This document shows, one piece after another, positions 1 to 7,063 of a DNA stretch of 55,233 nucleotides. Made by a program: the position numbers and the translations under genes. Position 1 is the stretch's first letter. The number at the start of each line of letters is the position of its first letter. The stretch comes from an uncultured Lachnospiraceae bacterium. GTDB lineage: Bacteria > Bacillota > Clostridia > Lachnospirales > Lachnospiraceae. Location of the stretch: contig CAMORO010000007.1 in assembly GCA_946623875.1 (NCBI GenBank), forward strand, positions 1 through 55,233, read 5' to 3'. Below the pieces are notes generated by a model. It saw nothing but the letters and a program-made list of their open reading frames with translations, was not told the origin of the DNA and made no database searches.

Positions 1-112
1 CAATCCCTTGCCATTACTGGGATTGAGCCAATTTTGCTTCCAAACTTGAGATATATACTATATCATGATTTTGATAAAAATGCAAACAGTTGTTCTGGTT
101 TTTGTTAATTTT
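1..112. other. non-coding left edge
   Basis: No gene is seen between the window edge and the stop codon of the exonuclease-like gene. Bases 1-7 (CAATCCC) can pair with 19-25 (GGGATTG), giving a hairpin downstream of that gene. It may be part of a terminator cut by the window edge; no clear T-run is visible on the minus strand inside the window. Confidence 0.4.
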
Positions 113-685
113 CTATATCATTTGTATATTAAGCTTTCTGCATACCCGATACAGAAGCATTGCATCCCCAAGGGCATCGTGCTTTTCATCTTTTACCTTC
201 ACGCCCAGCTCCTCTGCTATTTTCCTCAATCCCGGCGATCTTCTTTGTGATTTTCCTATAGCCTTCAGAATTGCTGGTCTTACATCTGTGATCTTCTTTA
301 GCATAGGGTATAGCTTAGAGGTTCTTTCGTTGGCTTTTCTATTCCATTTGGCTGTCACTTTTATTATCTCTTCATCAAAGTTTCCGAAAGCAAATACATA
401 ATCTATGGAATACTTGCCACAGAGTGCATTAATATCCCTGAACACATCATTGCTTTTCTTGGCATGATCCACATCCTCCTGCGAAATCCCTGTTAATTCC
501 TTGCAATAATCCGTCAGTATTGGTCTGTGGATTGGCTTTACATAGGATGTATACTTTTTCTTGATGTTATAGTTTTCATCTATTACTACAAATCCCACAG
601 AAATGATCTCCCTTTCAAACGGGTTCATCCTGCCGTCATCTATGTCGTATATCTGAAAAAACTCAATACTATGAGCATATAACAC
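113..685 (-). CDS. DEDDh-type 3'-5' exonuclease-like protein, motif I altered
   Basis: About 190 residues with the layout of a stand-alone DnaQ/KapD-like exonuclease. An EIISVG strand follows the N-terminal motif, then an Exo II-like segment (FAFGNFDEEI) and an Exo III-like segment near the C terminus with His and Asp in KHDALGDA. Family members bind two metal ions through DxE, D and HxxxxD residues and remove 3' nucleotides. Here the expected first Asp of motif I reads Ser (HSIEFF), so activity is doubtful. The only start in this frame is a GTG, and it lies 46 bases inside the upstream membrane-protein gene. A frameshift or deletion at the gene junction is possible. The overall family call is fairly safe; activity is not. 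Confidence 0.7.
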   Translation of the reverse strand: MLYAHSIEFFQIYDIDDGRMNPFEREIISVGFVVIDENYNIKKKYTSYVKPIHRPILTDYCKELTGISQEDVDHAKKSNDVFRDINALCGKYSIDYVFAFGNFDEEIIKVTAKWNRKANERTSKLYPMLKKITDVRPAILKAIGKSQRRSPGLRKIAEELGVKVKDEKHDALGDAMLLYRVCRKLNIQMI

Positions 686-1272
686 ACTGTCTTAGGCAGC
701 ATCAATATGCCAAGCATAGGGATGTATGACACAATCGTAGCGACCGGCATATAGAACAGGAATGACAGCAACACATATACCCAAATAAAGGATAGATGCT
801 GATTATATACCCTTTTTATATAATACAGCCAGATTATGATAGTACCTATGATTAAGAACGGTATATTCCTGATGATCCCCCATGCCATAGGGCTGTCATT
901 CTTCATCCAATTATTCTGAGGCATCATACACAGGATGACCCTGACTGCGGATAGTAAGTAAATTATCACGCCGAGTGTCCTGTTATCGCTTTCACCGTAG
1001 ACCATTATCCATATCCTGTACATAATGACATAGAATACTGTCATGGTGATTGACGTTATCAGCTTTCCAATCCCAAGAGCTGATGTAAAATCTGCATCTG
1101 AGAAATAATCTAACACCCGCGGAATAAGGTGAAAAGCATCTCCGCAGCCAAGCACGAGTGTGGCAATACCCATATATCTGCATGATTCATCAGTCCTCTT
1201 AACCATATAAATACCCGTAACGACTGTAAATAGCAGATATACTATATCAAATATGCTCTCACCGTATTTCAT
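640..1272 (-). CDS. polytopic membrane protein of unknown function
   Basis: About 210 residues with roughly six hydrophobic segments: the N-terminal IFDIVYLLFTVVTGIYM, then helices near residues 35-50, 70-95, 100-120, 130-150 and 160-200. No catalytic motif is recognised. It resembles a small integral membrane family that I remember from Lachnospiraceae only as hypothetical. Its ATG overlaps the stop of the zinc-ribbon gene upstream (ATGA), so the two are probably translated together. Its 3' end overlaps the exonuclease-like gene by 46 bases, which is unusually long. The last residues may therefore be a product of rearrangement. Confidence 0.7.
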   Translation of the reverse strand: MKYGESIFDIVYLLFTVVTGIYMVKRTDESCRYMGIATLVLGCGDAFHLIPRVLDYFSDADFTSALGIGKLITSITMTVFYVIMYRIWIMVYGESDNRTLGVIIYLLSAVRVILCMMPQNNWMKNDSPMAWGIIRNIPFLIIGTIIIWLYYIKRVYNQHLSFIWVYVLLSFLFYMPVATIVSYIPMLGILMLPKTVCYMLIVLSFFRYTT

Positions 1273-2612
1273 TCATAATCTCCGTTTGTTTTCTTAAGCT
1301 CCGTGAAATCAACTCCCGGTGTGAAATAATGTCCTACCTGTGCGGCACATATATCGGGATCCTGGTTGTGCTGATATACATGGTCATACATCGTAGAAGC
1401 TTCAACTACTCCGTCACTACCATAGTATGTATTAACCCCGCGGATCATTTCCGAATTAAGGTTTGCAACCCTGTTGTGGCTTGCAGCATTATCAGCCATC
1501 ATCTGATGCATGACATTGGAAGTGTAATTGTTCGTATCCTGTATGATCGCTCTTCTCCTGTCCCAGGATGCCGCACGGTCAGCTGCCATCTGCATCTGTG
1601 CATTATTCACCACGCCGGCTACTCTCATCTTTTCATTTTCAATAAAGGCATTCATCTCGGCGACTATCGCCTGGACTTCCGGCAGGTAATCCGTGGTTTC
1701 ATCAACCCTCTCAAACTCCTTAAGCATGTCCTCATAACAGGCTGCAGGTGTCACCATCACAAGCTCATACTGAACCTCCCATACCCGGAAGTCCATGCTG
1801 TTTGCCACAGCTCCGGCAACCCTGCCCATCAGATTTCCAAAGAACCCTCCTGATGAAGAAGCTGCTCTTTCCTTAAGTGAATCTCCCATCTGTCCCAGAG
1901 GGTTACGTGAATTAAGGACTATCCTTGTCTCTGTGACCACCTTCATGGTTTCACCGCTTGCTGTTATTCCGTTATATATCCTGCGGAGCCACTCCGGCCT
2001 TACATCTGCAAAGCCCGCCTGCCTGTTAGCTGCTGATATCTTCTGCTGTCGGTCAAGTTCAGCACCGTCAGCATGTTTCTCATCAGCAAGGCTTAATCCC
2101 GAAAGCCCGCTGTCGGTTGCTGCCATACGGTCACAGTATTCCTGAGCATTCATGTAAGTCTTAAGCCTGTAGCAGGAAAATGATATTGGGTTATGCGGTC
2201 CGAAATCCAGTTTATCCTGAAGCTGCTGAGTCATTATTCCCGGTTCGATATGCTTATACTTGCAGGCACCCCTGAACAGGATAAAGGTCTTCCTGTCAGG
2301 CGAATCAAGCCTGAAGCCCGGAACAAACGGAGTTCCCATCATATCGAAGCGCTCTATGGTACCCGTTGTTATCCTCCAGCCCGAAGGTACATATGCCTTC
2401 ATGAACATCCGGTCTCTTATCATCGGATCCCCGTATATGGTCATCGGTACAACAGTGCCGTCGCCGTATTCGGGCATTCCCTGCTGCATACCTCTCACGT
2501 TATCATGCGGATGCATTGAATACTCGGTTTCGCAGTACTCGCATTTGACTATTTTACTGTACCCGTCCCAGTGTACGGTTGCCCCGCATCGCGGGCATAA
2601 TATCTGATCCAT
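1269..2612 (-). CDS. zinc-ribbon hypothetical protein
   Basis: About 447 residues. The N terminus carries a two-knuckle zinc ribbon (CPRCG near residue 6 and CEYC near residue 25), as in many small cytoplasmic metal-binding modules. The rest is soluble, with no signal peptide, and I do not recognise a domain in it. The middle segment FFGNLMGRVAGAVANSM is Gly/Ala rich. I chose the ATG at 2612 over the GTG two codons upstream because a GAGGTGG sequence sits just before it. A TATACT -10-like box lies near 2640. It is the first gene of a two- or three-gene unit with the membrane protein and the exonuclease-like gene. Function unknown. Confidence 0.75.
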   Translation of the reverse strand: MDQILCPRCGATVHWDGYSKIVKCEYCETEYSMHPHDNVRGMQQGMPEYGDGTVVPMTIYGDPMIRDRMFMKAYVPSGWRITTGTIERFDMMGTPFVPGFRLDSPDRKTFILFRGACKYKHIEPGIMTQQLQDKLDFGPHNPISFSCYRLKTYMNAQEYCDRMAATDSGLSGLSLADEKHADGAELDRQQKISAANRQAGFADVRPEWLRRIYNGITASGETMKVVTETRIVLNSRNPLGQMGDSLKERAASSSGGFFGNLMGRVAGAVANSMDFRVWEVQYELVMVTPAACYEDMLKEFERVDETTDYLPEVQAIVAEMNAFIENEKMRVAGVVNNAQMQMAADRAASWDRRRAIIQDTNNYTSNVMHQMMADNAASHNRVANLNSEMIRGVNTYYGSDGVVEASTMYDHVYQHNQDPDICAAQVGHYFTPGVDFTELKKTNGDYE

Positions 2613-2639
2613 GGCCACCTCACTCTGATTTTTTTTACA

Positions 2640-2882
2640 GTATACTACAATTCATGTGTTATATCACTCTTCATAGCAAAACGAAGCAGGAGGGAGCATC
2701 AACTGCGCTTATTCAGTCTATGAAACCTATGCCATTCCTGCGGCTACAGCATCCTTATTCTTGTTATTCAGGGAGGACAGGGAGCAAATGGGTTCCCTGG
2801 CTTCTATTGGATTAATCCGCGTTTTTGTTCTTTACACTTGCAATGATAATACCGGTATCGCGCTTTGTCTAATCCCAAAGAA
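2640..2882. other. gap without a supported gene
   Basis: About 240 bases between two minus-strand transcription units. On the plus strand one frame stays open from a stop near 2674 to a stop near 2882 (about 68 codons, hydrophobic middle). It has no start codon with a ribosome site at its beginning. It may be chance or a gene remnant. The -10-like TATACT of the zinc-ribbon gene lies at the left edge. Confidence 0.3.
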
Positions 2883-3062
2883 TTAAAGATTGGATTTTTG
2901 GACATCTGCCAGTCTAGGATCATTTCTGCCATTCTCATCGTAGACCTTTTTATCCGTCGGTTTATTCATCATATCAGAAATAGCCCTTGCTATACCCATT
3001 GCCTGCTCTTCTGTCATATCTGCAAATTGTTCTTCCAGTTCTGTCAGTCTTTCTTTTCCCAT
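2883..3062 (-). CDS. small acidic hypothetical protein (59 aa)
   Basis: A 59-codon frame that starts with ATG six bases after the stop codon of the lipoprotein gene. It begins MGKERLTELEEQFADM and ends DVQKSNL. The N-terminal half is predicted helical and acidic, and the C-terminal half is polar. An AGGGAG sequence lies about 16 bases upstream and GAAGG lies directly before the ATG, so the ribosome site is not ideal. Position and composition suggest a real gene cotranscribed with the lipoprotein. No family recognised. Confidence 0.5.
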   Translation of the reverse strand: MGKERLTELEEQFADMTEEQAMGIARAISDMMNKPTDKKVYDENGRNDPRLADVQKSNL

Positions 3063-3068
3063 CCTTCA

Positions 3069-3554
3069 TCAATACTCCCTCTTATATATACGTTCACTGT
3101 AATCGTCACCAATGATATAAATCATGGCGATTTTGCCCTTGCTGTCAAACACAACGTGAGCCTCCGTTCCATCGTTCAGTTTCCAAACATAGTAAATAAT
3201 ACCAGAACCCTTAACACCATATGAACCTATATCTGCAACAATATCTTCCAATGAACTTTCTTTGTCAAGATCTTCAAAATACTTTCTAGTACGCCCCGTA
3301 TAGAAAACTAGTCCATTATCTGAAAATTCGACTTTTCCAACAGAATACTTATCCGGATATTCATTCGAATCTAAACGGATGCATACAGGGTGGCCTGCGC
3401 AGTACTCGTCCAACTCTTTTACAGCCTGCTCCATATCCGAGCCTGTTTCTATAACAGGGGCATCTAAACTCGCCTGTGACTTCTCACAAGCAGTTAAGGA
3501 TAATATAACGGTTGCTGTAATAAAGGCTGCCTTTATCTTTTGTATTTTATTCAT
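3069..3554 (-). CDS. small lipoprotein of unknown function
   Basis: About 161 residues. The N terminus has a lipoprotein signal: positively charged MNKIQKIK, a hydrophobic stretch, and the lipobox LTAC with Cys at about residue 23. After cleavage it would be anchored to the outer face of the membrane. The mature part is a compact alpha/beta-looking domain of about 135 residues, with GSGIIYYVWKLNDGTEAHVVF near the middle. It is reminiscent of small beta-rich lipoproteins, but I do not recognise a family. It is followed at once by the 59-residue gene. Confidence 0.7.
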   Translation of the reverse strand: MNKIQKIKAAFITATVILSLTACEKSQASLDAPVIETGSDMEQAVKELDEYCAGHPVCIRLDSNEYPDKYSVGKVEFSDNGLVFYTGRTRKYFEDLDKESSLEDIVADIGSYGVKGSGIIYYVWKLNDGTEAHVVFDSKGKIAMIYIIGDDYSERIYKREY

Positions 3555-3609
3555 GTTGTTATTATAGGCTAAATGACCGGGCGGATTGTAAACCCACCGT
3601 TCTATCTGA

Positions 3610-3930
3610 TCACTCGCCTTCTACAAGTTTTGCTGCATAAAACAGGTCCAGATCATCACGCTTACTGTCAAGAGCCGTTGCTAAGATCTTACAGAAAGCT
3701 TCCTCGTCATATTCTTTATCATGATAATACTTAACCGTACCGCCTGTGGTAAATGCCTTCTTCAACTGTTCGACGGTATATGCATTATGCAGGATGCAGA
3801 TATCTTCACCGTCTTTCATGATGTGCAGGCATGGTTCATAGGGATGAGAGCCCAAGTCATATACCATACCGCTGTATGTATATGTGGCCTTTCCGTCTCG
3901 GAAATCCAGCTTTCCAAAATCCTGTGTCAT
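3610..3930 (-). CDS. hypothetical protein overlapping a lipoprotein gene
   Basis: About 106 residues starting MTQDFGKLDF. I chose the ATG at 3930 because it forms an ATGA overlap with the stop of the upstream lipoprotein gene; a longer start seven codons upstream is possible. No signal peptide or membrane segment is visible. The protein is acidic, with a beta-rich first half (YTYSGMVYDLG) and a helical end. The overlap implies translational coupling and perhaps a joint role with the lipoprotein. Family not recognised. Confidence 0.6.
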   Translation of the reverse strand: MTQDFGKLDFRDGKATYTYSGMVYDLGSHPYEPCLHIMKDGEDICILHNAYTVEQLKKAFTTGGTVKYYHDKEYDEEAFCKILATALDSKRDDLDLFYAAKLVEGE

Positions 3931-4778
3931 TCCGGTTTCTCCAATCCACACTCACTGCAGTATTTTCTGTTATTCTTAGTACCACACTCAGGGCAGAACC
4001 AGGTTTCGGTATCTAATGCCGAATAGTATTGGCCCATTGCTGTTCTGAGTACCCCATTGATCGAGCTGAAAGCCTCCTGTCCATTCTTAGGCATATCATC
4101 AGAAGAAACTCTTTTTAATTCGCCATTATCCATGAATTTGACTACATACTGCTTTCCTCTAAGCCCCGATCCGTTTTTCCATTTCCGCAATTTGTATTTT
4201 TTCACCAGGTCCATACAGTCATCAAGCACCGATACCGGTACAGTGCAGAAGATCATGGTTTCCTCGGAGTCCTCCTCTTGACTGTACTGTGCAAGAACCA
4301 ATTGGGTATCGGTATATTTGTACAGACAGTATTCTTTGCTCTCATCTCCACCGACGGTTGCTACGGTTGCTTCATAGTAGTCAAAAATAAGATTCTCATT
4401 TGTAATATAGTCCTTAGGAGAACCCGTATTGGAGTTCTCAGGTGGATTCACATACGGATCTTTTTCCATACTGTTTCTTGATCTCACAGACATCTTCACA
4501 TCATGCGCCGGCATGATAAACGTAAAAACATAGCCATGATTATTATCAAATTCCTGATCAAGCTTTACGTCGTCACTGTCTGTAAAAAAGTTATAGTCGG
4601 TATCCGTCGCGACCATATCATAGGTGACAGTCACCTTTTCACCTTCTGCGTATGATGTTTTTGCGGACTTAAGACCGTATCCTTCAAATGTAAGCTTGTA
4701 TTTAGTCGTTCCGCATCCTGATAAGCTCATAATAAGCAATACCCCTATTGTAAAGAAAAGAATCTGTTTTTTTATCAT
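3927..4778 (-). CDS. lipoprotein with C-terminal zinc ribbon
   Basis: About 283 residues. The N terminus has a lipoprotein signal with lipobox LSGC (Cys near residue 22). Residues about 30-100 look like a small beta domain resembling an Ig-like repeat (YAEGEKVTVTYDM). The middle is mixed alpha/beta. The last 20 residues form a double-knuckle zinc ribbon (FCPECG ... YCSECG). Such ribbons are usual in cytoplasmic proteins, so one on an exported lipoprotein is odd. It is coupled by ATGA to the next gene and follows the small gene at 4783-5106 with a gap of four bases. Function unknown. Confidence 0.7.
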   Translation of the reverse strand: MIKKQILFFTIGVLLIMSLSGCGTTKYKLTFEGYGLKSAKTSYAEGEKVTVTYDMVATDTDYNFFTDSDDVKLDQEFDNNHGYVFTFIMPAHDVKMSVRSRNSMEKDPYVNPPENSNTGSPKDYITNENLIFDYYEATVATVGGDESKEYCLYKYTDTQLVLAQYSQEEDSEETMIFCTVPVSVLDDCMDLVKKYKLRKWKNGSGLRGKQYVVKFMDNGELKRVSSDDMPKNGQEAFSSINGVLRTAMGQYYSALDTETWFCPECGTKNNRKYCSECGLEKPE

Positions 4779-4782
4779 TTTA

Positions 4783-5106
4783 TTAATTAGGAATTTTTAA
4801 CTTTACTTGGTCTTTCCAAACCTCAAACTGATATTCATTGTTAAGCGACTCAATATCATCAGGAAATTCTGTATCAATAATATAGGTTTCTTCTTTTTCT
4901 TCGACAATATTGCATCTAATTGTTCCGGTACAGTCTTCTTTTAGGCATGGCGATTCAGAAGGATATCTTTCGCATTCACAGATCACAGGTACTTTGTCAA
5001 TAAAATAATGCTTAATACCCTTACAGTCTGTAAGTTCACATTTGATGAACATGGGATATCCCGTATCATCAATTATTTCCATCACTTTTATTTTAACTTC
5101 GACCAT
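4783..5106 (-). CDS. small hypothetical protein
   Basis: About 107 residues starting MVEVKIKVMEIIDDTG. This ATG is preferred over one 33 bases upstream because a weak AGGA sequence precedes it and the extra residues look unrelated. The protein is beta-rich and acidic with several Cys (CELTDC, CECERYPSESPC, CTGTIRC) but no clean CxxC ribbon. It has no signal peptide. It is first in the unit with the zinc-ribbon lipoprotein. Family not recognised. Confidence 0.55.
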   Translation of the reverse strand: MVEVKIKVMEIIDDTGYPMFIKCELTDCKGIKHYFIDKVPVICECERYPSESPCLKEDCTGTIRCNIVEEKEETYIIDTEFPDDIESLNNEYQFEVWKDQVKLKIPN

Positions 5107-5191
5107 TAATCCTATACCCCACCGGTCTCGCCTATACAACTCTTGTGATATTACAAGCCTGTATAATCCTCATTATTGGATATAACATAAA

Positions 5192-5216
5192 AGACGCTCT
5201 ATTGGAACAACCGTCT
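5192..5216 (-). terminator. weak terminator after the toxin-antitoxin pair
   Basis: On the minus strand AGACG pairs with CGTCT across a 15-base loop and is followed by TTTTAT. It sits directly behind the PIN toxin stop codon. The stem is short, so the call is tentative. Confidence 0.35.
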
Positions 5217-5217
5217 G

Positions 5218-5625
5218 TCACTGCCTTGCCAGAAACTCAGCAGCAGTAAATGCCATGACCTCGCTTTTCTTATAGTCCTTCACATTTCTTGTAATGATAT
5301 AATCAGCATGTATCCTCTTGGCTGTAGCCGCCTGTATGGCATCCTCAAAGTCATCCCACTGCATTTCGGCAGCCATGCTTATGTCTGATGCGTGCAGATC
5401 CTCGAATGTGAAGATCAATGAGAGTTTTTTCAGAACCTCATTTATCTTTTCAGCATCCAGTTCCTTTCGCATGACATAAACCAGATTGGCAAATGTCAGA
5501 GTTGAAACGTAACCTTCCACCAAATCCGTCTCACACATCTTCCATACCATAGCTGAATTCTCATAATGAGGCTCTCTTTTCTGAAGGACATCGAGAATGA
5601 TATTTCCGTCAATCAACAACTTCAT
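5218..5625 (-). CDS. PIN-domain toxin (PF13470-like)
   Basis: About 135 residues forming one PIN ribonuclease domain. It has the N-terminal acidic strand LLIDGNIILDVL, the LTFANLVYVMRK helix typical of the PIN_3 branch (ANxxYxxRK instead of a VapC-type Glu), the DFEDAIQAATA acidic helix, and the C-terminal ADYIITRNVKDY strand. Such proteins cleave RNA through a cluster of acidic residues binding Mg or Mn. The gene overlaps the antitoxin gene by 17 bases, the usual order for these modules. Regulation is probably by the antitoxin at the palindromes upstream. The target RNA cannot be told from sequence. Confidence 0.85.
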   Translation of the reverse strand: MKLLIDGNIILDVLQKREPHYENSAMVWKMCETDLVEGYVSTLTFANLVYVMRKELDAEKINEVLKKLSLIFTFEDLHASDISMAAEMQWDDFEDAIQAATAKRIHADYIITRNVKDYKKSEVMAFTAAEFLARQ

Positions 5626-5857
5626 ATTTCTCCCTCAGCCTTTCTTCCTTTGTCTGATCTATGTCCTTATCTCCCTTGAGGATCCCTGTAAGAGAATCCG
5701 TCAGATAAGATACCGCTGCGTCCCGTGGTATGAACCGTCCCACTTCCTTACCGTTTCTTGTGACTATAACCTCGCTGCCACCCTGTACCAGGGCGAGATA
5801 CCTGCCAAAGTTATTCTGCATCTCTGTCGCTGTAGCTGTCGCTGTATTTCCTATCAT
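5609..5857 (-). CDS. Phd/YefM-family antitoxin
   Basis: About 82 residues. The N-terminal half fits the Phd/YefM DNA-binding fold: a short strand, the helix EMQNNFGRYLALVQGGSEVIV, then TRNGKEVGRFIP. The C-terminal half is charged and probably disordered until it wraps the toxin. It should neutralise the PIN toxin and, with it, repress its own promoter. The ATG at 5857 lies 17 bases downstream of a TTAGCTAA palindrome, which fits autoregulation. The gene overlaps the toxin gene by 17 bases. Confidence 0.85.
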   Translation of the reverse strand: MIGNTATATATEMQNNFGRYLALVQGGSEVIVTRNGKEVGRFIPRDAAVSYLTDSLTGILKGDKDIDQTKEERLREKYEVVD

Positions 5858-5873
5858 AATATCACCCCGCTTT

Positions 5874-5910
5874 CATATTAGCTAATTTTATTATATATCA
5901 TATTAGCTAA
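5874..5910 (-). promoter_or_regulatory. antitoxin operator: two TTAGCTAA palindromes
   Basis: The 12-mer CATATTAGCTAA occurs at 5874-5885 and again at 5899-5910, start to start 25 bp, each with the palindrome TTAGCTAA. On the minus strand they overlap two possible promoters of the antitoxin gene: TTGCAA (5912-5917) with TATAAT (5890-5895), spacing 16; and a -10-like TATGAT (5897-5902) in register with the LytTR-type site upstream. This is what a self-repressing toxin-antitoxin operator looks like. Confidence 0.7.
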
Positions 5911-5935
5911 ATTGCAAGTTTTCCTCTTCAGATGT

Positions 5936-5965
5936 CTATTCGGTTGTTTTCAATGTTTATTCGGT
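5936..5965 (-). promoter_or_regulatory. LytTR-type site 1 (toward toxin-antitoxin)
   Basis: On the minus strand ACCGAATAA and ACCGAATAG are separated by exactly 12 bp. Ten bp further lies AGGAAA (5920-5925) and, after 17 bp, TATGAT (5897-5902). The same geometry is seen at the other four sites. It faces the antitoxin gene. Confidence 0.65.
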
Positions 5966-5996
5966 TGTTATCTCGTCTCCTGTTTCACCCCTCTTC

Positions 5997-6026
5997 ACCG
6001 AATAAGCACGAAAAACGACCGAATAG
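5997..6026 (+). promoter_or_regulatory. LytTR-type site 2 (toward the double-receiver regulator)
   Basis: On the plus strand ACCGAATAA and ACCGAATAG are separated by exactly 12 bp. It faces away from site 1, so the two sites form a divergent pair. The -35 position of the regulator promoter starts 10 bp after the second repeat. Confidence 0.75.
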
Positions 6027-6036
6027 ACAAAAACTC

Positions 6037-6065
6037 TGATTTCCTCAAATCCCATGATGTATAAT
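6037..6065 (+). promoter_or_regulatory. promoter of the double-receiver regulator
   Basis: A perfect -10 box TATAAT (6060-6065) follows a poor -35 TGATTT (6037-6042) at 17 bp. A weak -35 next to an upstream activator site is typical of an activator-dependent promoter. Confidence 0.6.
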
Positions 6066-6107
6066 AACTTGATATGCTTTATAACCGCAGACAGATTCGG
6101 AGGATTT

Positions 6108-6917
6108 ATGCAGCTTAAGGTAATGGTCACCGGAAAAAACACAAAGATAGCATCAGACATAAGCGAACGGCTGACAGATGATCGCGGATACATAGTCATT
6201 AAATGTCCCGCAAGCAAAGAGGCACTGTTTGACCGTGTTCCTGCTGAAATGCCGCATGTGATCATTGTATGTCTCGGAAACGAAACATGGGAAACAGTAA
6301 CGGTATATGACGTTCTCAAGGAATGTACAAGGATGGGTGGAATAACCATCATCGTTATCGCAAATGAAGAGGATCAGAAGGTCTTTATCAATAATACAAA
6401 GCTTGAGCGCATGTTCTTCATGCCACGCCCTGTCTCACTCTTCGCACTCTATCAGAAGTTAAATGACATCGAAAAGAACGTGGAAGACAAGCTGCAGAAC
6501 GGCTCTATGATGATCACGGAATATGTCAATCCCAATGCCGATGACACACCGCCCCGCAAGCACATTCTCGTAGTGGATGATGATTCCTCACAGCTTATGC
6601 AGATGAAGGATCACTTAAGGGAATTCTATGAGGTAACTCTCGTGCCTTCAGGTAAGGCTGCTCTTAAATATCTGTCGAAACACCGTGTCGACCTCATCTT
6701 TCTTGATTATCTGATGCCTCAGATGAACGGGCCCGATGTACTTGAGCAGCTTCGCAGATTCCCTGCGCTAAAGTTCATACCCGTTGTATTCCTCACAGGA
6801 GTCACCGAGAAGGATACCGTGATCAAAACGCTGCTCGAGCTCAAACCCCAGGGATATATAGTAAAGCCCGCAAAGAAGTCGGAGCTGGTAGCCAAGATCA
6901 TCGATATTCTCGGCTAA
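6108..6917 (+). CDS. response regulator: degenerate receiver plus receiver
   Basis: About 269 residues. Residues 1-125 look like a receiver fold without the phospho-acceptor (HVIIVCLGNE where an Asp would be expected). Residues about 145-269 form a full receiver: acidic pocket VVDDD, acceptor Asp near residue 199 in IFLDYLMPQMNG, Thr in FLTGV and Lys in VKPAKK. There is no output domain, so it probably acts by protein contact or as a relay step. I chose the ATG at 6108 because CGGAGG lies six bases upstream; the ATG at 6054 lies upstream of the -10 box. It carries LytTR-type site 2 in its promoter and is followed by the Hpt gene. Confidence 0.8.
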   Translation: MQLKVMVTGKNTKIASDISERLTDDRGYIVIKCPASKEALFDRVPAEMPHVIIVCLGNETWETVTVYDVLKECTRMGGITIIVIANEEDQKVFINNTKLERMFFMPRPVSLFALYQKLNDIEKNVEDKLQNGSMMITEYVNPNADDTPPRKHILVVDDDSSQLMQMKDHLREFYEVTLVPSGKAALKYLSKHRVDLIFLDYLMPQMNGPDVLEQLRRFPALKFIPVVFLTGVTEKDTVIKTLLELKPQGYIVKPAKKSELVAKIIDILG

Positions 6918-6948
6918 CAGCCGGAAACTCATTAAATTATCTATGAAA

Positions 6949-7063
6949 TATAATACGAGTAACTGTTCATAACAGGCTCAAAAATAGTGTAAAGCAAAGT
7001 ATGAAAGCAGAGAACCGTCATAAGGAATCCGTAGCCTTATGACAAAAGTGCGAAAGGACAAAA
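6949..7063 (+). promoter_or_regulatory. structured leader of the Hpt gene
   Basis: TATAAT at 6949-6954 could be a -10 box. Just downstream is the small hairpin CTGTTCATAACAG (6964-6976), which begins an 18-base stretch (6966-6983) shared, with one mismatch, with the AIM24 leader at 15811-15828. A perfect nine-pair hairpin follows: GTCATAAGG (7017-7025) with CCTTATGAC (7035-7043), loop of nine. GAAAGGA then serves as ribosome site. It matches no riboswitch consensus that I know. Confidence 0.45.

Noticed and set aside
5936-6026. CRISPR-like or mobile-element reading of the ACCGAATA repeats
   Set aside because: The repeats come in pairs at fixed spacing next to promoters and are spread over 10 kb, which fits protein-binding sites, not arrays or insertion ends.
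6949-7063. Cyclic di-GMP or other known riboswitch in the Hpt leader
   Set aside because: The conserved GEMM core sequences are absent, and no other class that I know matches. Kept only as an unclassified structured leader.
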